Shown here piece after piece: positions 22,446 through 33,900 of a DNA stretch of 64,000 nucleotides. The notes under the pieces are model-generated. The model had not been told where the DNA came from. It did not search any database and saw only the letters and a program-made list of their open reading frames with translations. The translations under genes and the position numbers were made by a program. How positions within the stretch are numbered: position 1 is the stretch's first letter; each line of letters starts with the position of its first letter. Source of the DNA: Sepioteuthis lessoniana (Eukaryota; Mollusca; Cephalopoda; Myopsida; Loliginidae); the NCBI GenBank assembly GCA_963585895.1, contig CAUZXS010005795.1:67001-131000 (forward strand), in the 5' to 3' direction.

Positions 22446-25342
22446 AATAGATTAGGGAATATTAATGCCGATAACAAAAAATCTATATACTTGATAGAGA
22501 GTAATACTAAGTGTCAGTTATCTATTGTTATTAGTCAGTTTTGTTTTTACATCTATGACCTTGTGCCACTCTCAGCTATATCTTTTGCAGCTTTTATTGA
22601 TGCTTTAAATTCTTTCCTCAGCATTTACTTTGTTTTGACTAATTATATACAGTCTTACTTATCATTATTGGTGTTCTTTCATTTTTTTTTATATCTTCAG
22701 AAATAAATGGAAAATAATGAAACTTATATAAATTTGTTGTTTTATCATTTGCTATTCTTTATCAACAATGAGTTGTCCATAGACTAAAGCTGTTTCACGA
22801 GTTTCATTTTTGTTTTTCAATAGATATTCTACATTATGTACTGAAATTTCAAGGGTATCAATAAGTGTAACTAGGACTATATGTTTGTGCTCATAGCTGT
22901 TAAATTGGAAAAAATATTGAATTTAGAAGCTAGGCATCTAGACAAGTTTGATGAATAAGATAACTACTTATTTTCCACTAGTGTCAATGTTCAAACTGAG
23001 TTTTTTTTTTTTTTTTGAGTGGGTGCTTTGCACTTGCAAGATTGGTTTGACCCTATTTTCTTGCTCACAGTGTTTCTCATCTGCTGGGCTTCACTACTTT
23101 GATTAAATATCTAAAAGCTTGATATCTCTGAAGACCTTATCTCGAAGAGATGGTATTCCAAACTAAATATAAAAAAATCCTCTGAAAAATTATTGGCAAT
23201 TAATCAGGTGAAAATTCATTGTAGGATAAACAACATGAAAAAAGCTGAAGAATTAGCCAGCCAAAAATTACTGATTGATTATAAATGAAAACTAAAGAAT
23301 TATTCATATTTTTTAATTTTTTATTTTGATTAACTCAAAAGTAATTGAATGGGAATAACTGTTCTTTGAATTGTAAAATGATAAGTTTAGTTTCTCTTGT
23401 GTGATTGTCCTAAACACTTTACTATTGTATGTATTAAGGATTACACACACATTGCCTTAAAAATAGATACAAGTTAACAACCTTTTGATAACAAGCTAAT
23501 TTTCTTTTCAACCAAAAATTCCAAGATTTATTATTTCTTGTTGAATATTATGCAATCAAAGCAGATATTATTTGTTACCAAACTCTGTAATATTGGGATT
23601 CTGTTTTGAAAAATATGAATATGTGCAGCTGTTCAAAAATAAGTATACTCTTTATATATGTTTATGGAATTTTATGTTTGCCTACGGACATGTTGGAATT
23701 TTATTATTGATTACAGTTTACTGTAGAGTTTGGTAATAAATAATACCTAACAATATCCATTTTAATTGTATAATGTTTCCTGAGAAGTAATAAAATCTTG
23801 GTATCTTTGGTTTACAAGAATATTATTTTTTTATTCAATACATTATTTGGGATTTATTCATTTATGGATGATACTCTGTATGTGTGTGTGTGTATATATG
23901 TATATATAATCTTAGTCTATGCTAAAATAATGATAGAGGATTAGACTGATCAATTTTTATAGTTGAGTATATTTGTATAATTTTTTATTAAAAAATGTAT
24001 ACCTTGATTTTCTTATTTTTCTGTTCCATTTGTAAAATTATCTATGAGTCTATGATAGATCATTTATATATAAAACATCCTCCTTAATATATTCATTATG
24101 CAAATTAGTGTTTACTTTTATCTGATATATTATTCTGCTTTACAGCCATTATATACTATTCTATTTTTCTTCCCATAGCCCACTCATTGCTTTTTAACAA
24201 AGAGTAGCTTATGTGCTTGACTGATATGCCTTTTATTGAAACTTGTCTATGTATTGTTTTTTTTTATTTACTTCTCAACACTCAGCATTTAAACAAGACA
24301 AGGTGTCAACATTTTCTTTTGACATACCTCACAATGAAAACTTACTGGTAATAGTAGTAGTAATTGTAGTAGTAATAACAATAATGAGACAAACTTTAGA
24401 TCTATCAATCTATCTTTATCCCTTCTGATGATGGTCTTATATTGTTTTGCCTTGTTATTTTTAAGGTTATCAATTTATACCTTTCTTTTTCGTTATTCAC
24501 ATGACTATCTCTCTCTATTTCTACTCCTTTGTTGACTCTGGTTTATGTAGTAATGGCATTGATCTGTTATCACCCCCATCAGTGTTAAGAACAGAGTTGA
24601 TGAGAATTCATCTTAGAATACTTGCTTATATCAAATATTCAAATTTTAGATGGTAGATTCATTGATTTTAATGGCATGTCATACTGTCTAGGAGTATTTT
24701 ATGTCTAGAGGTTAGGGAATTGTTTTCATTGTATGACAAATAATTTTGAAACAGATTTAACAGGTACTACCACTGAAGGTCATTTAGTTCATCATATTTT
24801 TTCATTTAATGGGAGCATTTTATCTATTAAAATTCTTTATCTTTTTAAAAACAATTTGCTCATCATATTTCAATCTTTAGATTTATTTTCATATTGGTTA
24901 AATATAACCTTAGTTAATTATGAAATTAAGATAGATAAATATTTATTGGAACTTTCAATAAAAAATATTTTCAGCAAAATGCCTCAGCCTGTTTTGCCAT
25001 TTGTCTGCCCATCAATCATTCAGTCTGTCCATCAACCTATCTGCCTTTATCAGCCTTTGTGTCCAGCTATCTGCTTGTTTGTTCCATTTTGTTCATATCT
25101 TTAAATTTCCTTTTAGTTCAGGTTAAAAGTTTGGTAAGGGTCACCTAAAGACAAACATTTTTAGACCTTACTTTTCTGATGTAGGTGTCATAGGCGAATG
25201 AGAAAATTGAAATCTAATTTAAGAAATCAAATTGTAGTTTGCAAAAACTTTTTTCATTCTTCAATGATACTTCCATGGGAAAAATAATATCTAAAAAAGT
25301 TGGGCTTTCAAGTTACCACACTTTTTACCTGGAATATTCTGT
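22446..25342. other. About 2.9 kb of AT-rich DNA, no gene seen
   Basis: Contains a TG/TA tract at about 23,878-23,910 and a pyrimidine-rich stretch with tandem 'ctgtccatcaacctatctg'-like motifs at 24,990-25,075. Open frames at 22,491-22,706, 24,243-24,428 and 24,733-25,104 have no recognisable domain and biased low-complexity composition. Confidence 0.45.
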
Positions 25343-25361
25343 ATTTCTACTCACAGAGTAG

Positions 25362-25489
25362 TAATTTACGAAGGTCTTTACTTCGATTTAGCACAAGGCC
25401 AAATGAATGGGGCACCCAATGAGACTCGAACTCACTCATGTAGGTTTGCTAGTCTAACTTGCTAACCATTACACCACCAGAGGTGCCCA
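25362..25489 (-). repeat. tRNA-derived SINE (family E) with perfect 19-bp target duplication
   Basis: The target duplication 'atttctactcacagagtag' lies at 25,343-25,361 and 25,490-25,508 without mismatch. Read on the minus strand, the insert starts 'tgggcacctctggtgg', has an A-box-like 'tggtgtaatggttagcaag' (close to tRNA-Gln/Glu heads) and a B box 'gagttcgagtctcat', and ends in a short tail with 'aaatcgaagtaaag'. At 128 bp it is little more than a tRNA head plus tail. The perfect duplication and intact boxes make it one of the youngest-looking insertions in the window. A diverged copy is at 51.4 kb. Confidence 0.9.
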
Positions 25490-25639
25490 ATTTCTACTCA
25501 CAGAGTAGCTCAATAGCTGAATTTGTTATATTCAACATCTAAACCCCAGTTAGAAGCCGGAATTTCAAATGTTAATCAAAGTTTGTAGGTAAGCATTCTT
25601 CATTTTAATACCATTTTCCAACTTAACATTTTGCATGTG

Positions 25640-26245
25640 CTGACTGTATTCCCTGTAGAGTGGTAAGATCATCCCCCAGAAAAAGAGATGTCCTTGGTTT
25701 AACACTAAACTGCAGCTATTGATGAGGCTCCAATTCTTGAGATCTGATGACCATGGAGTAACCCTTCACTGCCATTACTCTCAGGTCCACTCTGACCCTG
25801 AGTGGTAATACTAGTTAGGGTCCCATCTATAGGTCAAAAAGAGCTGTTTAAAAATTATTTGTATTCAGTAGGAATACTCAATACCATACAACTGTAAATT
25901 ATTTGCATTAAGAATAGTTACTTGTAGTTATAATTATTTACTAAGTATTATTATTAGTTACTTGGAATCCAGATAACTGTATACAAACAAATGCCTATTT
26001 GAAACCATATAGTTATTTTTTATATTAGATAGGAATACTTGAAACCATACAACTGTTGACAAAGTATTTATAAGAATACTTGATATATAAAATAACTATA
26101 CAAAAAATGTAAATATGAATGTATAGTAAATGCTATTCCCAAACCTCTGAACATAAAATAACCTCACACATGTTGATAAAATCAAACAATCAATTTTATA
26201 TTTGGCTTTGTACCAGACTAACCAATGCTTAGTAGACATTTATAT
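25640..26245 (+). repeat. Family B repeat, long copy
   Basis: Shows the head ('tgactgtattccctgtagag', 'aagatcatcccccag'), the middle ('gatgaggctccaattcttg', 'gccattactctcaggtcc', 'gggtcccatctataggtc'), the internal 'aggaatactcaataccatac' / 'gttacttgtagttataa' repeats and the decayed 3' block 'cataaaataacctcac' with 'gttgataaaatcaaac'. About 600 bp is close to full length as judged from the copies here. Confidence 0.78.
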
Positions 26246-26317
26246 CTACCTAGTTATGTACAGATGAATAGTGTTACAGCATATTATCCTTTAATAGTCC
26301 TTGTTCAAATATAGTAA

Positions 26318-26565
26318 CATTCATTGGCATAATGGTTTGTGTGTTTGTCAGTGGTCTGGGAATTCTGAGTTCATTCCCAGGTTGATTCATACCAAAGACT
26401 TAAAAATGGCACTTGATACCTGTTTTCTTAACAGCATTATAAGGTATGGATTAATGGTAAGTGGAGCAATCCAAGGAAAGGAGTAGTGCCCTCTCCTACA
26501 CATTGGTGTAGTAGCTATTGAAAAGGATGCCTTCGACTATGTTTGACTAACTTACTTGCTATATT
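26318..26565 (+). repeat. tRNA-derived SINE (family T)
   Basis: 'cattggcataatggtttg' (A-box region) and 'gagttcattcccaggttg' (B box), then 'cataccaaagacttaaaaa', 'gtggagcaatccaaggaaag', 'ttggtgtagtagctattg' and 'gactatgtttgactaactta', the family T order in plus orientation. The open frame 26,301-26,486 is a shadow. Confidence 0.85.
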
Positions 26566-26734
26566 TATTCTATATTCATGATTATGTTGATGATAAAGGA
26601 AACATTCAACGATTTCATCAACCAGCTTAAAGTTTGATTATTAAATTATTTTTTTACTCATGACCTATGATTTTGTTTCCTTACTTGTAAAATCAGTGAC
26701 CCATGATAATCACAGATTCTTCTGAACAACACTC

Positions 26735-27140
26735 AACAGGTTTTGAATTCAGGAGCTCTCCTTCTAGACCAGTTGCCCTTACCAAGACTTGAGAGCCAAG
26801 TTTGCTCTACTATTTCATCCATAGCTTTAGGTAGAAAAAGAGATGGCTCCTAGCTGTATGTATTTACCCAAACCCTCTGACACTGACAGAATGTGACCCA
26901 AGGTAAATTTTTTAAAGTTGGGTAAAGCTGATTTAAATTCAGTTTTTTTTTTCTTTCCCTAGACTAATTGCTTAATTAAAGCTAAAGAACCCAGTTTTCC
27001 CTACTAATTATCCAAAACTGGTGAGAGAACAGATGGATTCATACTTTTCCTAAGGGCATTAAAACAGTGAAATGCCAAGAATTTAGGATTTAAACTTTGA
27101 TTGCTGATTCCATTTCCTATGACAATTACCATATAGCAGT
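26735..27140 (-). repeat. Two adjacent SINE family A copies
   Basis: A partial copy (about 26,735-26,880) and a fuller copy (about 26,885-27,140), both minus strand, each with the 'ctagaccagttgcccttacc'/'ctagactaattgcttaatt' and 'aaagaacccagttttccct' blocks. The second ends with a B-box-like complement 'aggatttaaactttgattg'. Tandem arrangement suggests one inserted beside the other. Confidence 0.7.
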
Positions 27141-27342
27141 ATATACTCCATTATTAGATAAATGATTACTCATCAATATTTTAATTTTTTTCTATTTGCT
27201 GCTTTTTCTGTCTCTAACCTTAATTTATGGGTTTCAGGGTGCAGATTGGTTGTTTGTCACAAACTGGATACTTTTAATGCTTTCTTTCATACTACTATTA
27301 ATTTTCTTTAGTTATTTTAATGTTGCAATAACATAAGTAAAA

Positions 27343-27590
27343 AAAAGTGAAGTTGGCAATCGTAGTCGAAGGTGACCCAAAGGCTCCCTTTTCAATAGCT
27401 ACTACCACAAGGTGTAGGGGAGGGCGCTAATCCTTTCCCTGGATTGCTCCACTTTACCCTTGATCTGTACCTTATAATGCTAAGTATTCAGCAAGGAGTC
27501 ATCAAGTAACACTTTCTGAGTTTTTGGTATAACCCAACCTGGTATTGAACCCCGGTTGGGCCATTTACGAACACTCTATTTTTTTTTAGA
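27343..27590 (-). repeat. tRNA-derived SINE (family T)
   Basis: Minus-strand copy with 'gaagttggcaatcgtagtcg', 'actaccacaaggtgtagggg', 'gctccactttacccttgat', and the B-box complement 'attgaaccccggtt'. The A-box end is decayed and runs into a T run at 27,577-27,587. Confidence 0.82.
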
Positions 27591-28429
27591 TGAAACTTAG
27601 TCAATGCTTATCTTTATTATTACAGCTGCAAATATGGTGAATCAGACTTTCTTGAAGCAAAAGATGACATGAGTTTGAGTCTCTTGGGAAGCTTTTTTGT
27701 TTCATTGTTTCCAATGTGCGTATGTTGATTATAAAATATTTTTAGAGAAAACAACATGATTAAAAGTTAATTATTGTTGTTAAAAATAGTTTTATAGCAA
27801 AATATTTCTATTTTAGTTCATTTGAATTGGTTTTTTGTGCTCATTATTTGACTTCATTTTGCATATTATATCTGGTATGTGAAAAAGGTTGTATTATATC
27901 TGGTATAAGTTCATTTATCAAAAAAAACTGTAAACTTGCTTTCATATTTTCCATAATATTCACAATTTTTAAAAACTTGTTTAGCTTTAATTTTTGTGCA
28001 TTCACATAAAGAGGAATTAGATATTATCATATATTATCTTTATCAAGTCCAAAAGTAAGTTTGACTTAAAAAGTAAATGGCACCCACCTCACTAATGATA
28101 ATCAGGAAAGTGTTCATTGACACAAAAAGAGTTAAGGAATCCTGACTTAAAGAGAGTTGTGTCACAACTCGGTTTTAAAGTCAAAATACAATATGGTGCC
28201 AGGCTGTACAATTTTGAAAAAAAATCAAAATTAAATGAAAATATATTTATTAATTCTATATATTTTTATCTATCAAAAATAATTTTTATTCAGATGAAAG
28301 AATAAAATTAAAAGTTAATTATTGTCATTAGAATAATTTCAATAAAAAATGTTTTCTTTTTAAATTTATTTGATTGGTTTGATCCATATCAACCAATGTT
28401 TGTTATTTAAAGCCAAATCCTGTTTATAC
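27591..28429. other. AT-rich, no gene supported
   Basis: The plus-strand frame 28,117-28,305 has a balanced-looking N-terminal half (ELRNPDLKRVVSQLGFKV), but I do not recognise it and see no start or splice context. The rest is low complexity. Confidence 0.35.
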
Positions 28430-28599
28430 ACGTGTTAAATATATATGATTTGTGAACACATTTTGTTAACATTTTTAAATGAGCCTTAGCTCATTTTTTT
28501 GCACATGGTTAAATGATTTCAAGTATTGCTATGTAACAGCAACAATTTAATGGTTAGTTTATTGGTAATTTTATTTTCAAATGAGTTAGAACTAATTTG
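28430..28599. repeat. Left remnant of a decayed ~70-bp tandem repeat
   Basis: 'gcacatggttaaatgatttc' and 'aagtattgctatgtaac' match units that continue on the far side of the LTR element (31,963-32,330), indicating that the LTR element inserted into this array. Confidence 0.65.
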
Positions 28600-28946
28600 T
28601 TTGCACTCTAGTAGAATAACAATAACACATACATCCATAAAGCATCCAGCTGGCTGACAAAAATAAAGCAGGTCATAGCTCAGTGCAGTCCTTCTTACAG
28701 TGCTAAACTGAAGCTGGTTTATATAATGAAATACCTTCACTCACTTACCAGCAGCCAATCATGGCCCATGCAATGGAATCGCCCACTTATGCACAATGGG
28801 ATGCTCCAAGGCACCATAAATAGCTCCTGTTTCTCAATCGCGGCATTTTAGCTTCCTGTCTTCATGACTGATTACTTTTAGCTAACGCGACTAATTACTC
28901 TCAGTTATCACAACTAATTGCCCTACACAACCTGACAAATCCTACA
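28600..28946 (+). repeat. 5' LTR of the Ty3-type element
   Basis: The segment 28,692-28,946 is repeated at 31,491-31,962 around an insertion. The upstream part (28,600-28,691) is placed by similarity to the isolated LTR piece at 53.9 kb ('ggctgacaaaaataaagcag' against 'ggcagacaaaaataaaacag'). It ends ...CCTACA, directly before the primer-binding site. Confidence 0.75.
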
Positions 28947-31490
28947 TGGCGCTGTGAACAGGATCTATGACACCTGATGATTGGGAACACTTCTTGATTG
29001 AAGCAGGCATATCCACTGACTCTGTCAAAACTCATGCGACAAAATTTGCAGACGTGAAGCTGACAATCGAGAGCCTTCAAATGCTGGATCGCTCTATGCT
29101 GAAGGAGCTAGGAGTCAGACTAATGGGGGAAGCCCTGTGCATCCTTAAGCAGGCTAAGGAGGCCACTGCTCAATCAACTCGCATCCAAGCACTGGCAACC
29201 AAGCCCCCCAATCTCAATATTGAGATGACCCCACAACAATTTAGAAAATTTTGAATTGACTGGGATGTCTTCACCAAGATGATAAATATGTCCAGCTCCC
29301 ACTTCAATATCCACCTATATAATTGAGCTGACGAGGCTGTGCAAAATGCCATAATCAACACCCATCCCAACTTCTTCACCACTGATACAGATAAGCTTCT
29401 TGACTTGGTAGAAGCATTGGTCACCCAGAGATCAAATCCTATTGTCCATTGCCTTGCTTTTGCCTCCATGTCTCAGGATGAGGGCGAGCCAATACAGAAC
29501 TACCTTGTCCGCCTTAGAGCCGTAGCTGTTGAATGTAGCTTCTCATGCCCCTTGTGTGTGAGCATGATCTGTCCGATATATACATTAAGGACCAGATTAT
29601 CCGATGGGTAGCAAATGACGCACTCCAGGCTGACCTATTGGCCAAAGCTGGAACTCTCAAAACCCTCGAACAAAATGTCCATCATGCTGATTCAAATATA
29701 AGCATTGCGAGACTAAACTTCAATGGCTGGTGCTTCTGACACAACCTCTGCCTGGCTATCAACATACTGCAGACAGATGGGCATGCCATAGGCCGACAGA
29801 GGGGACACCCATACCAACACCTATCCCAATTATGAGGCTAAACCGAACTGCAAGATCTGTAGGGGTTGTGGCAGCCACCTGCATGGCACCCCGGGGACCG
29901 GTCTTGCTAGCTAAAATGCCCAGCATGGTGACAGGCATGTAGTAACTGCGGAACGCCTAACCACCTATTGAGTAAAGAAAGTGGCACGTGTAGTTAGGAA
30001 ATGCCCGGAGGCTAATGAGGCTGCTATGGACACACTCATTACTCATATCACCTTTAACCAGACAACGGGTACATACATGGCTTAGGACTCAATCCAAATA
30101 ATAGAGATAGAGGCATATGTCATCCCATTCTCGTCAAAGCCATATCCTAGGCAAGCTAGGGATGTCCCCAGGAATCACAGTACTAAGATGGCAATCTTCC
30201 CTGACAGTGGAGCTACCATATGCCTCGGAGGACTTAAGTATCTCCGGAATAAGGGACTATCTTAAAACAACCTCATCCCATTTAGGAAAGTCGTTAAAGC
30301 TGTGGGAGGCTTTACACTCATGTGTCAAGGCTGGCTTCCCATGGTATTCAATGTCCAGGGTAAGACTACCAAGCAAGCCCTGTACATATGCAAAAAAATC
30401 CAAAGGCTGTATTTCAGCAAAGCAGCCTGCATTGACATAGGGATACTACCCAAAGACTTCCCAAACCTGGCGGCTACAACATCACCCCAAGCAGATATGG
30501 CAATGCGATATCTACCATCAGCAAGCATTCGCCAAGAGTTGGATACTAGCTTCTAATGTAACAAAGTCAAGGATCAGCTACCAACGCGTCCCAAAGAACT
30601 GCCTTTTTCCCCAACAGAACAAAACATTCCTAGGCTCAAGGGATGGCTCTTGCAGCACTTCGCCAATACATCTTTCAGGAAGAATGGGGAATTCCCACCA
30701 ATGTCTGGCCCTGCGGCTCATATCCACCTGAAAGAAGGAGCAGTCCCCAAAGCCAGACGTAATCCAATCCCTGTGCCATTTCACTTCAAAGAACCAGTGA
30801 GACAGGCCCTTTGGCAAGACATGAAAAGGGGTATCATAACCCCAGTACCTGTTGGCATGCCCATAGATTAGTGTAGCACTATGGTAATTACTGCAAAAAA
30901 AAAAAGGTCACATCACGAAGAACAATAGATTACCAACACTTAAATTCACAGTGCAAATGGGAGACACACCACATAGGGTCACCATTCCAGCTAGTACTAC
31001 AGGTACCACCTAACCAAAAGAAAACAGTATTGGATGCTGTTGACGGGTACCACTCAAATCCACAAGGATTCCCAGCCACTCACTACCTTCATTATGGAAT
31101 GGGGAAGATTCATGTACACAAGGCTATCTTGCATTTGGCGATGCCTACACCTGAAGGTATAATGAAGTAATAAAAGATGTTCCCCGCAAAGTAAAGATCC
31201 TGGGCAACACCTACTCTATGACTCTAACATTGAAGGGGCCTTCTTTCACACCTTCGATTTTCTCCTTCATTGCACAAAAAACGGAATCGTGCCCAACAGA
31301 GAAAAATTCCAATTTTGCCAAGACACGGTGCAGTTTGGAGGCCTCCAAATAATGCCCTCTGGTATAACCCCTTCCAAATCCATGCTCAAAGCGATATTAA
31401 GCTTCCCAATTTCAAGAACACTAACCGATGCCAGATCATGTTTCGGGTTGTTAATCAAGTTGCTTGGGCATATTCACTAGCCCCAGGCTA

Positions 31491-31962
31491 GTCTTACAAT
31501 GCTAAACTGAAGCTGGTTTATATAATGAAATACCTTCACTCACTTACCAGCAGCCAATCATGGCCCATGCAATGGAATCGCCCACTTGTGCACCATGGGA
31601 TGCTCCAAGGCATCATAAATAGCTCCCGTTCCTCAATCGCTGCATTTTAGCTTCCTGTCTTCAGGAATTTGTTTATTTATTCATATTGTTTTTGTTGTTT
31701 GTTTTCTGGCCTCTGGGGCAGCCCCTTTGGGGGGTTCCAATGGGGCACGAGGTATTTTTGGGATTTTGCCGGGCACATGTGGGCTGCGACCCTGCATCCA
31801 GACCTCCTTTAAAAAAGGCCTTATGCCATACTTGTCCGGTGGTGGGACAGAGAACAAATAAATTTAGCTTCCTGTCTTCACGACTGATTGCTTTTAGCTA
31901 ATGCGACTAATTACTCTTGGCTATTGCATCTAATTGCTCTATGAGACCTGACAAATCCTACA
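31491..31962 (+). repeat. 3' LTR, interrupted
   Basis: Matches 28,692-28,946 and ends at the same ...CCTACA. The LTR is split by a 199-bp retroposon. The first ~90 bp of the 5' LTR have no counterpart here, so the interior-to-LTR junction looks rearranged. Confidence 0.78.
31664..31862 (-). mobile_element. 199-bp retroposon inside the 3' LTR, 18-bp target duplication
   Basis: 'tttagcttcctgtcttca' at 31,646-31,663 and 31,863-31,880 is a perfect 18-bp target duplication; the intact 5' LTR has it once. Read on the minus strand, the insert is GC-rich at first and ends in an A-rich tail (ccagaaaacaaacaacaaaaac then aataaataaac). No tRNA-type A/B box was recognised, so it is either a non-tRNA SINE or the 3' stub of a LINE such as a Tx1 type. 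The plus-strand frame 31,686-31,901 is a shadow. Confidence 0.85.
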
Positions 31963-32330
31963 GTTTACTGTTTCTGCACAGTTAAATGGTTTCAATTAAC
32001 ATTATTTTACTCTTATAATTCCATTCAACATTATTCATTCATTTGCACAAAGTCAAATGTTTCCCAGTATTATTATATTATACCAATAATTCAATTTATG
32101 CACACAGTTAAAAAGTTTCAAGTATTGCTATTTAACATTAATTATTCCATTCAACATTAGACATTCATTTGTGCACTGTTAAATGGTTCTAAGTATTGCT
32201 ATATATTGCTAACAATTCAATTAGACATCAGTCAATTTTTACACACAGATGATTAAACAGTTCTATTTCAAGTAATTTAGGGTCAGTCATTTGTTTGCAC
32301 TTAGTTTAAATGCCAAGCAGTTCCATTTGA
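31963..32330. repeat. Decayed ~70-bp tandem repeat, right part
   Basis: About five to six units starting 'gcac(a/t)(c)agttaaatggttt', each with 'caagtattgctat' and 'attcaacatta' or 'caattcaattag' segments. Units are strongly diverged. Confidence 0.65.
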
Positions 32331-32545
32331 CTCATAGATAGGAGCCTATCGGATGCATGGGTCCCAAGTGGATGGAGTGATGGCAATGAAGGGATACTCC
32401 AGATTCACCAAAGCTCCACCATTAGATTGTTTAATGTCATATCCAGGACACTCATTGGGGAGTCTTATCCCTCTGCAGTGATGCAGTAAGTATATTCTAC
32501 AGCCCCAACTGACTGGGCTAAATTTATTTGAATGCAGTATAATTT
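32331..32545 (-). repeat. Family B repeat, partial copy
   Basis: Minus-strand copy: complements of 'gggtcccatctatgggtc', 'gagtatcccttcattgccat' and 'gacactaaactacatctgatgg' are recognisable. Confidence 0.7.
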
Positions 32546-32903
32546 GGAGAATGCTCAATATCTGTGATAGAGCTATTTTATAAGATGGTCACAGATAAAC
32601 ATCCATGCTATTAGATATATAGAAAAAGAGAGGAGTGACCTCCATAAAAACCCACAACCAACTGAAAACCATAAGTCTCATTGAATACCCCATTAACAAG
32701 GCCTTGTGGCATATAGGTTCTCTGATAAAAGTACCAAGTTGGAAACATACACATATATATGTAAGTACAAAATAAATAAATAAATCCTAAGAAAATACTA
32801 ACCTCTTCATGGACCTACTGTTTGTTTTAAAACACTTCTTTCTCTCTTTGGACCTACTACAAAAAGATTTTTATATAAAAACTAATATACATTTATTTAT
32901 CAT

Positions 32904-32962
<59 letters not shown>

Positions 32963-33257
32963 TAAATATTATATAATTGTGCATTTGCATATGTGTATAC
33001 GTTTAGTGTATAGGTTTGTGTGTTTATCTATGAGTGACTGAGTTCTTTGAGAATGCCATTACTTGGTAACTTTCAGTTTTAATTTTAATTTTCTTTAGCT
33101 TCCATTCGTCTCGTAAGAATATGGATTTTGGCAAGTTCTTATGGAAGTCCAGAAGTTGCCTAAGCCACAAGTCTCACCTCTCTCCATACCACCTAGAAAG
33201 ATGAGCTTAAACATTCAAATGATTAGTCTTCTATTGATAACTTTTTGACTAATACAA
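32546..33257. other. Spacer with a (TA)n array
   Basis: TA array at about 32,909-32,953; otherwise unassigned. Confidence 0.5.
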
Positions 33258-33356
33258 TCCAAGAAAAGGAGTAGTACCCTCCCCTACACTTTGGTGTAGT
33301 AGTTAATGAAAAAGGAGCCTTTAGGTCGCCCTCAACTACAGTCACCAATTTTACTT
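33258..33356 (+). repeat. SINE family T, 3' fragment
   Basis: 'caatccaagaaaaggagtag', 'actttggtgtagtagtta', 'gagcctttaggtcgccctc' and 'agtcaccaattttacttata' are the 3' half of the family. The tRNA head is missing. Confidence 0.78.
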
Positions 33357-33384
33357 ATATATATATATACTCTACCATCCTGTA

Positions 33385-33900
33385 GGAGAGTCCCCATGGC
33401 AAAGTGACTAACATGTTGGTCTGCAGCATTGTAGTAAGCAAGTTTGAAATCCAGTCACACTATTATGTTAACTTTCAGATTAATACCTTTAGGAAAGGGT
33501 ATGAACCCCCTTATTACACCCAGCTATGGATTAAGTAGTGCCATAGCTGTTGTTCTACAAGGATGGTTTTGGCATTAAATAACCCAGGAAGGTTAATATG
33601 CCATTAGATAAAGATACCAAATCAAACTAATCCCCTCTGCTGCAAGAAGATGCAACACAAGATCAAATTTATACAGAATTGAATGTTTGAATTCAGAGTT
33701 TTCTTTTTCCTAATCTGGTTGCCAAAACAAGGCTAAAGTGTTTGGTCTGCCCTACTATTTACCTATACCTATGAGAGAATAGTTATTCACATACTTTTCT
33801 CAAAGCTATCAACACTATGGCAAATGCAAACAGCCTTGTCCAGGTTTTGAAATCATGTTGCCATGTTTATTTCATACTGATACACTATGAGAGCCTCTAT
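33385..33900. repeat. Two-headed composite: SINE C (+) joined to SINE A (-)
   Basis: Left half (33,385-33,640): A-box-like 'tggcaaagtgactaacatg' and B-box-like 'agtttgaaatccag', body, then the tail 'ttggcattaaataaccca' and 'ggttaatatgccatta' shared with family B. Right half (33,641-33,900): family A on the minus strand, with a tRNA-like head at the far end (complement of 'ggctctcatagtgtatcag' and 'gatttcaaaacctgg'). The same composite recurs at 47.4 kb with the same order and nearly the same length, so it looks like a repeat unit in its own right and not a chance neighbourhood. Confidence 0.72.

Larger units (their letters stand above)
28600..31962 (+). mobile_element. Degraded Ty3/gypsy-type LTR element (fossil)
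   Basis: Parts in order: 5' LTR about 28,600-28,946; a primer-binding-site-like TGGCGCTGTGAACAGG directly after it (28,947-28,962); a gag-like region beginning with a SAM-like helical domain (from about 28,967) and a capsid-like segment to about 29,740; a zinc-knuckle remnant near 29,850-29,950; a retropepsin with a DSGAT-type active site near 30,200; and the start of reverse transcriptase to about 31,490. The 3' LTR is 31,491-31,962. RNase H and integrase were not seen, so the interior is about half the usual size. It is broken in many places. The LTRs differ at roughly 20 of 255 compared sites by eye, so it is an old insertion. It sits inside an older tandem array and its 3' LTR carries a later retroposon. 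Confidence 0.85.

Noticed and set aside
24733-25104. 123-residue plus-strand frame, one of the longer ones not clearly tied to an element or a simple repeat
   Set aside because: Residues reflect AT-rich sequence followed by repeated pyrimidine-rich 'tctgtccatcaacctatctg'-type phrases; no recognisable domain.
25411-25489. Possible functional tRNA gene on the minus strand
   Set aside because: The boxes are good, but the D-arm spacing has extra bases, the anticodon stem does not pair well, and a 19-bp target duplication shows it is a SINE head.
28117-28305. Plus-strand frame with a protein-like N-terminal half
   Set aside because: Only about 25 residues look non-random; no splice signals, no recognised family and an AT-rich continuation.
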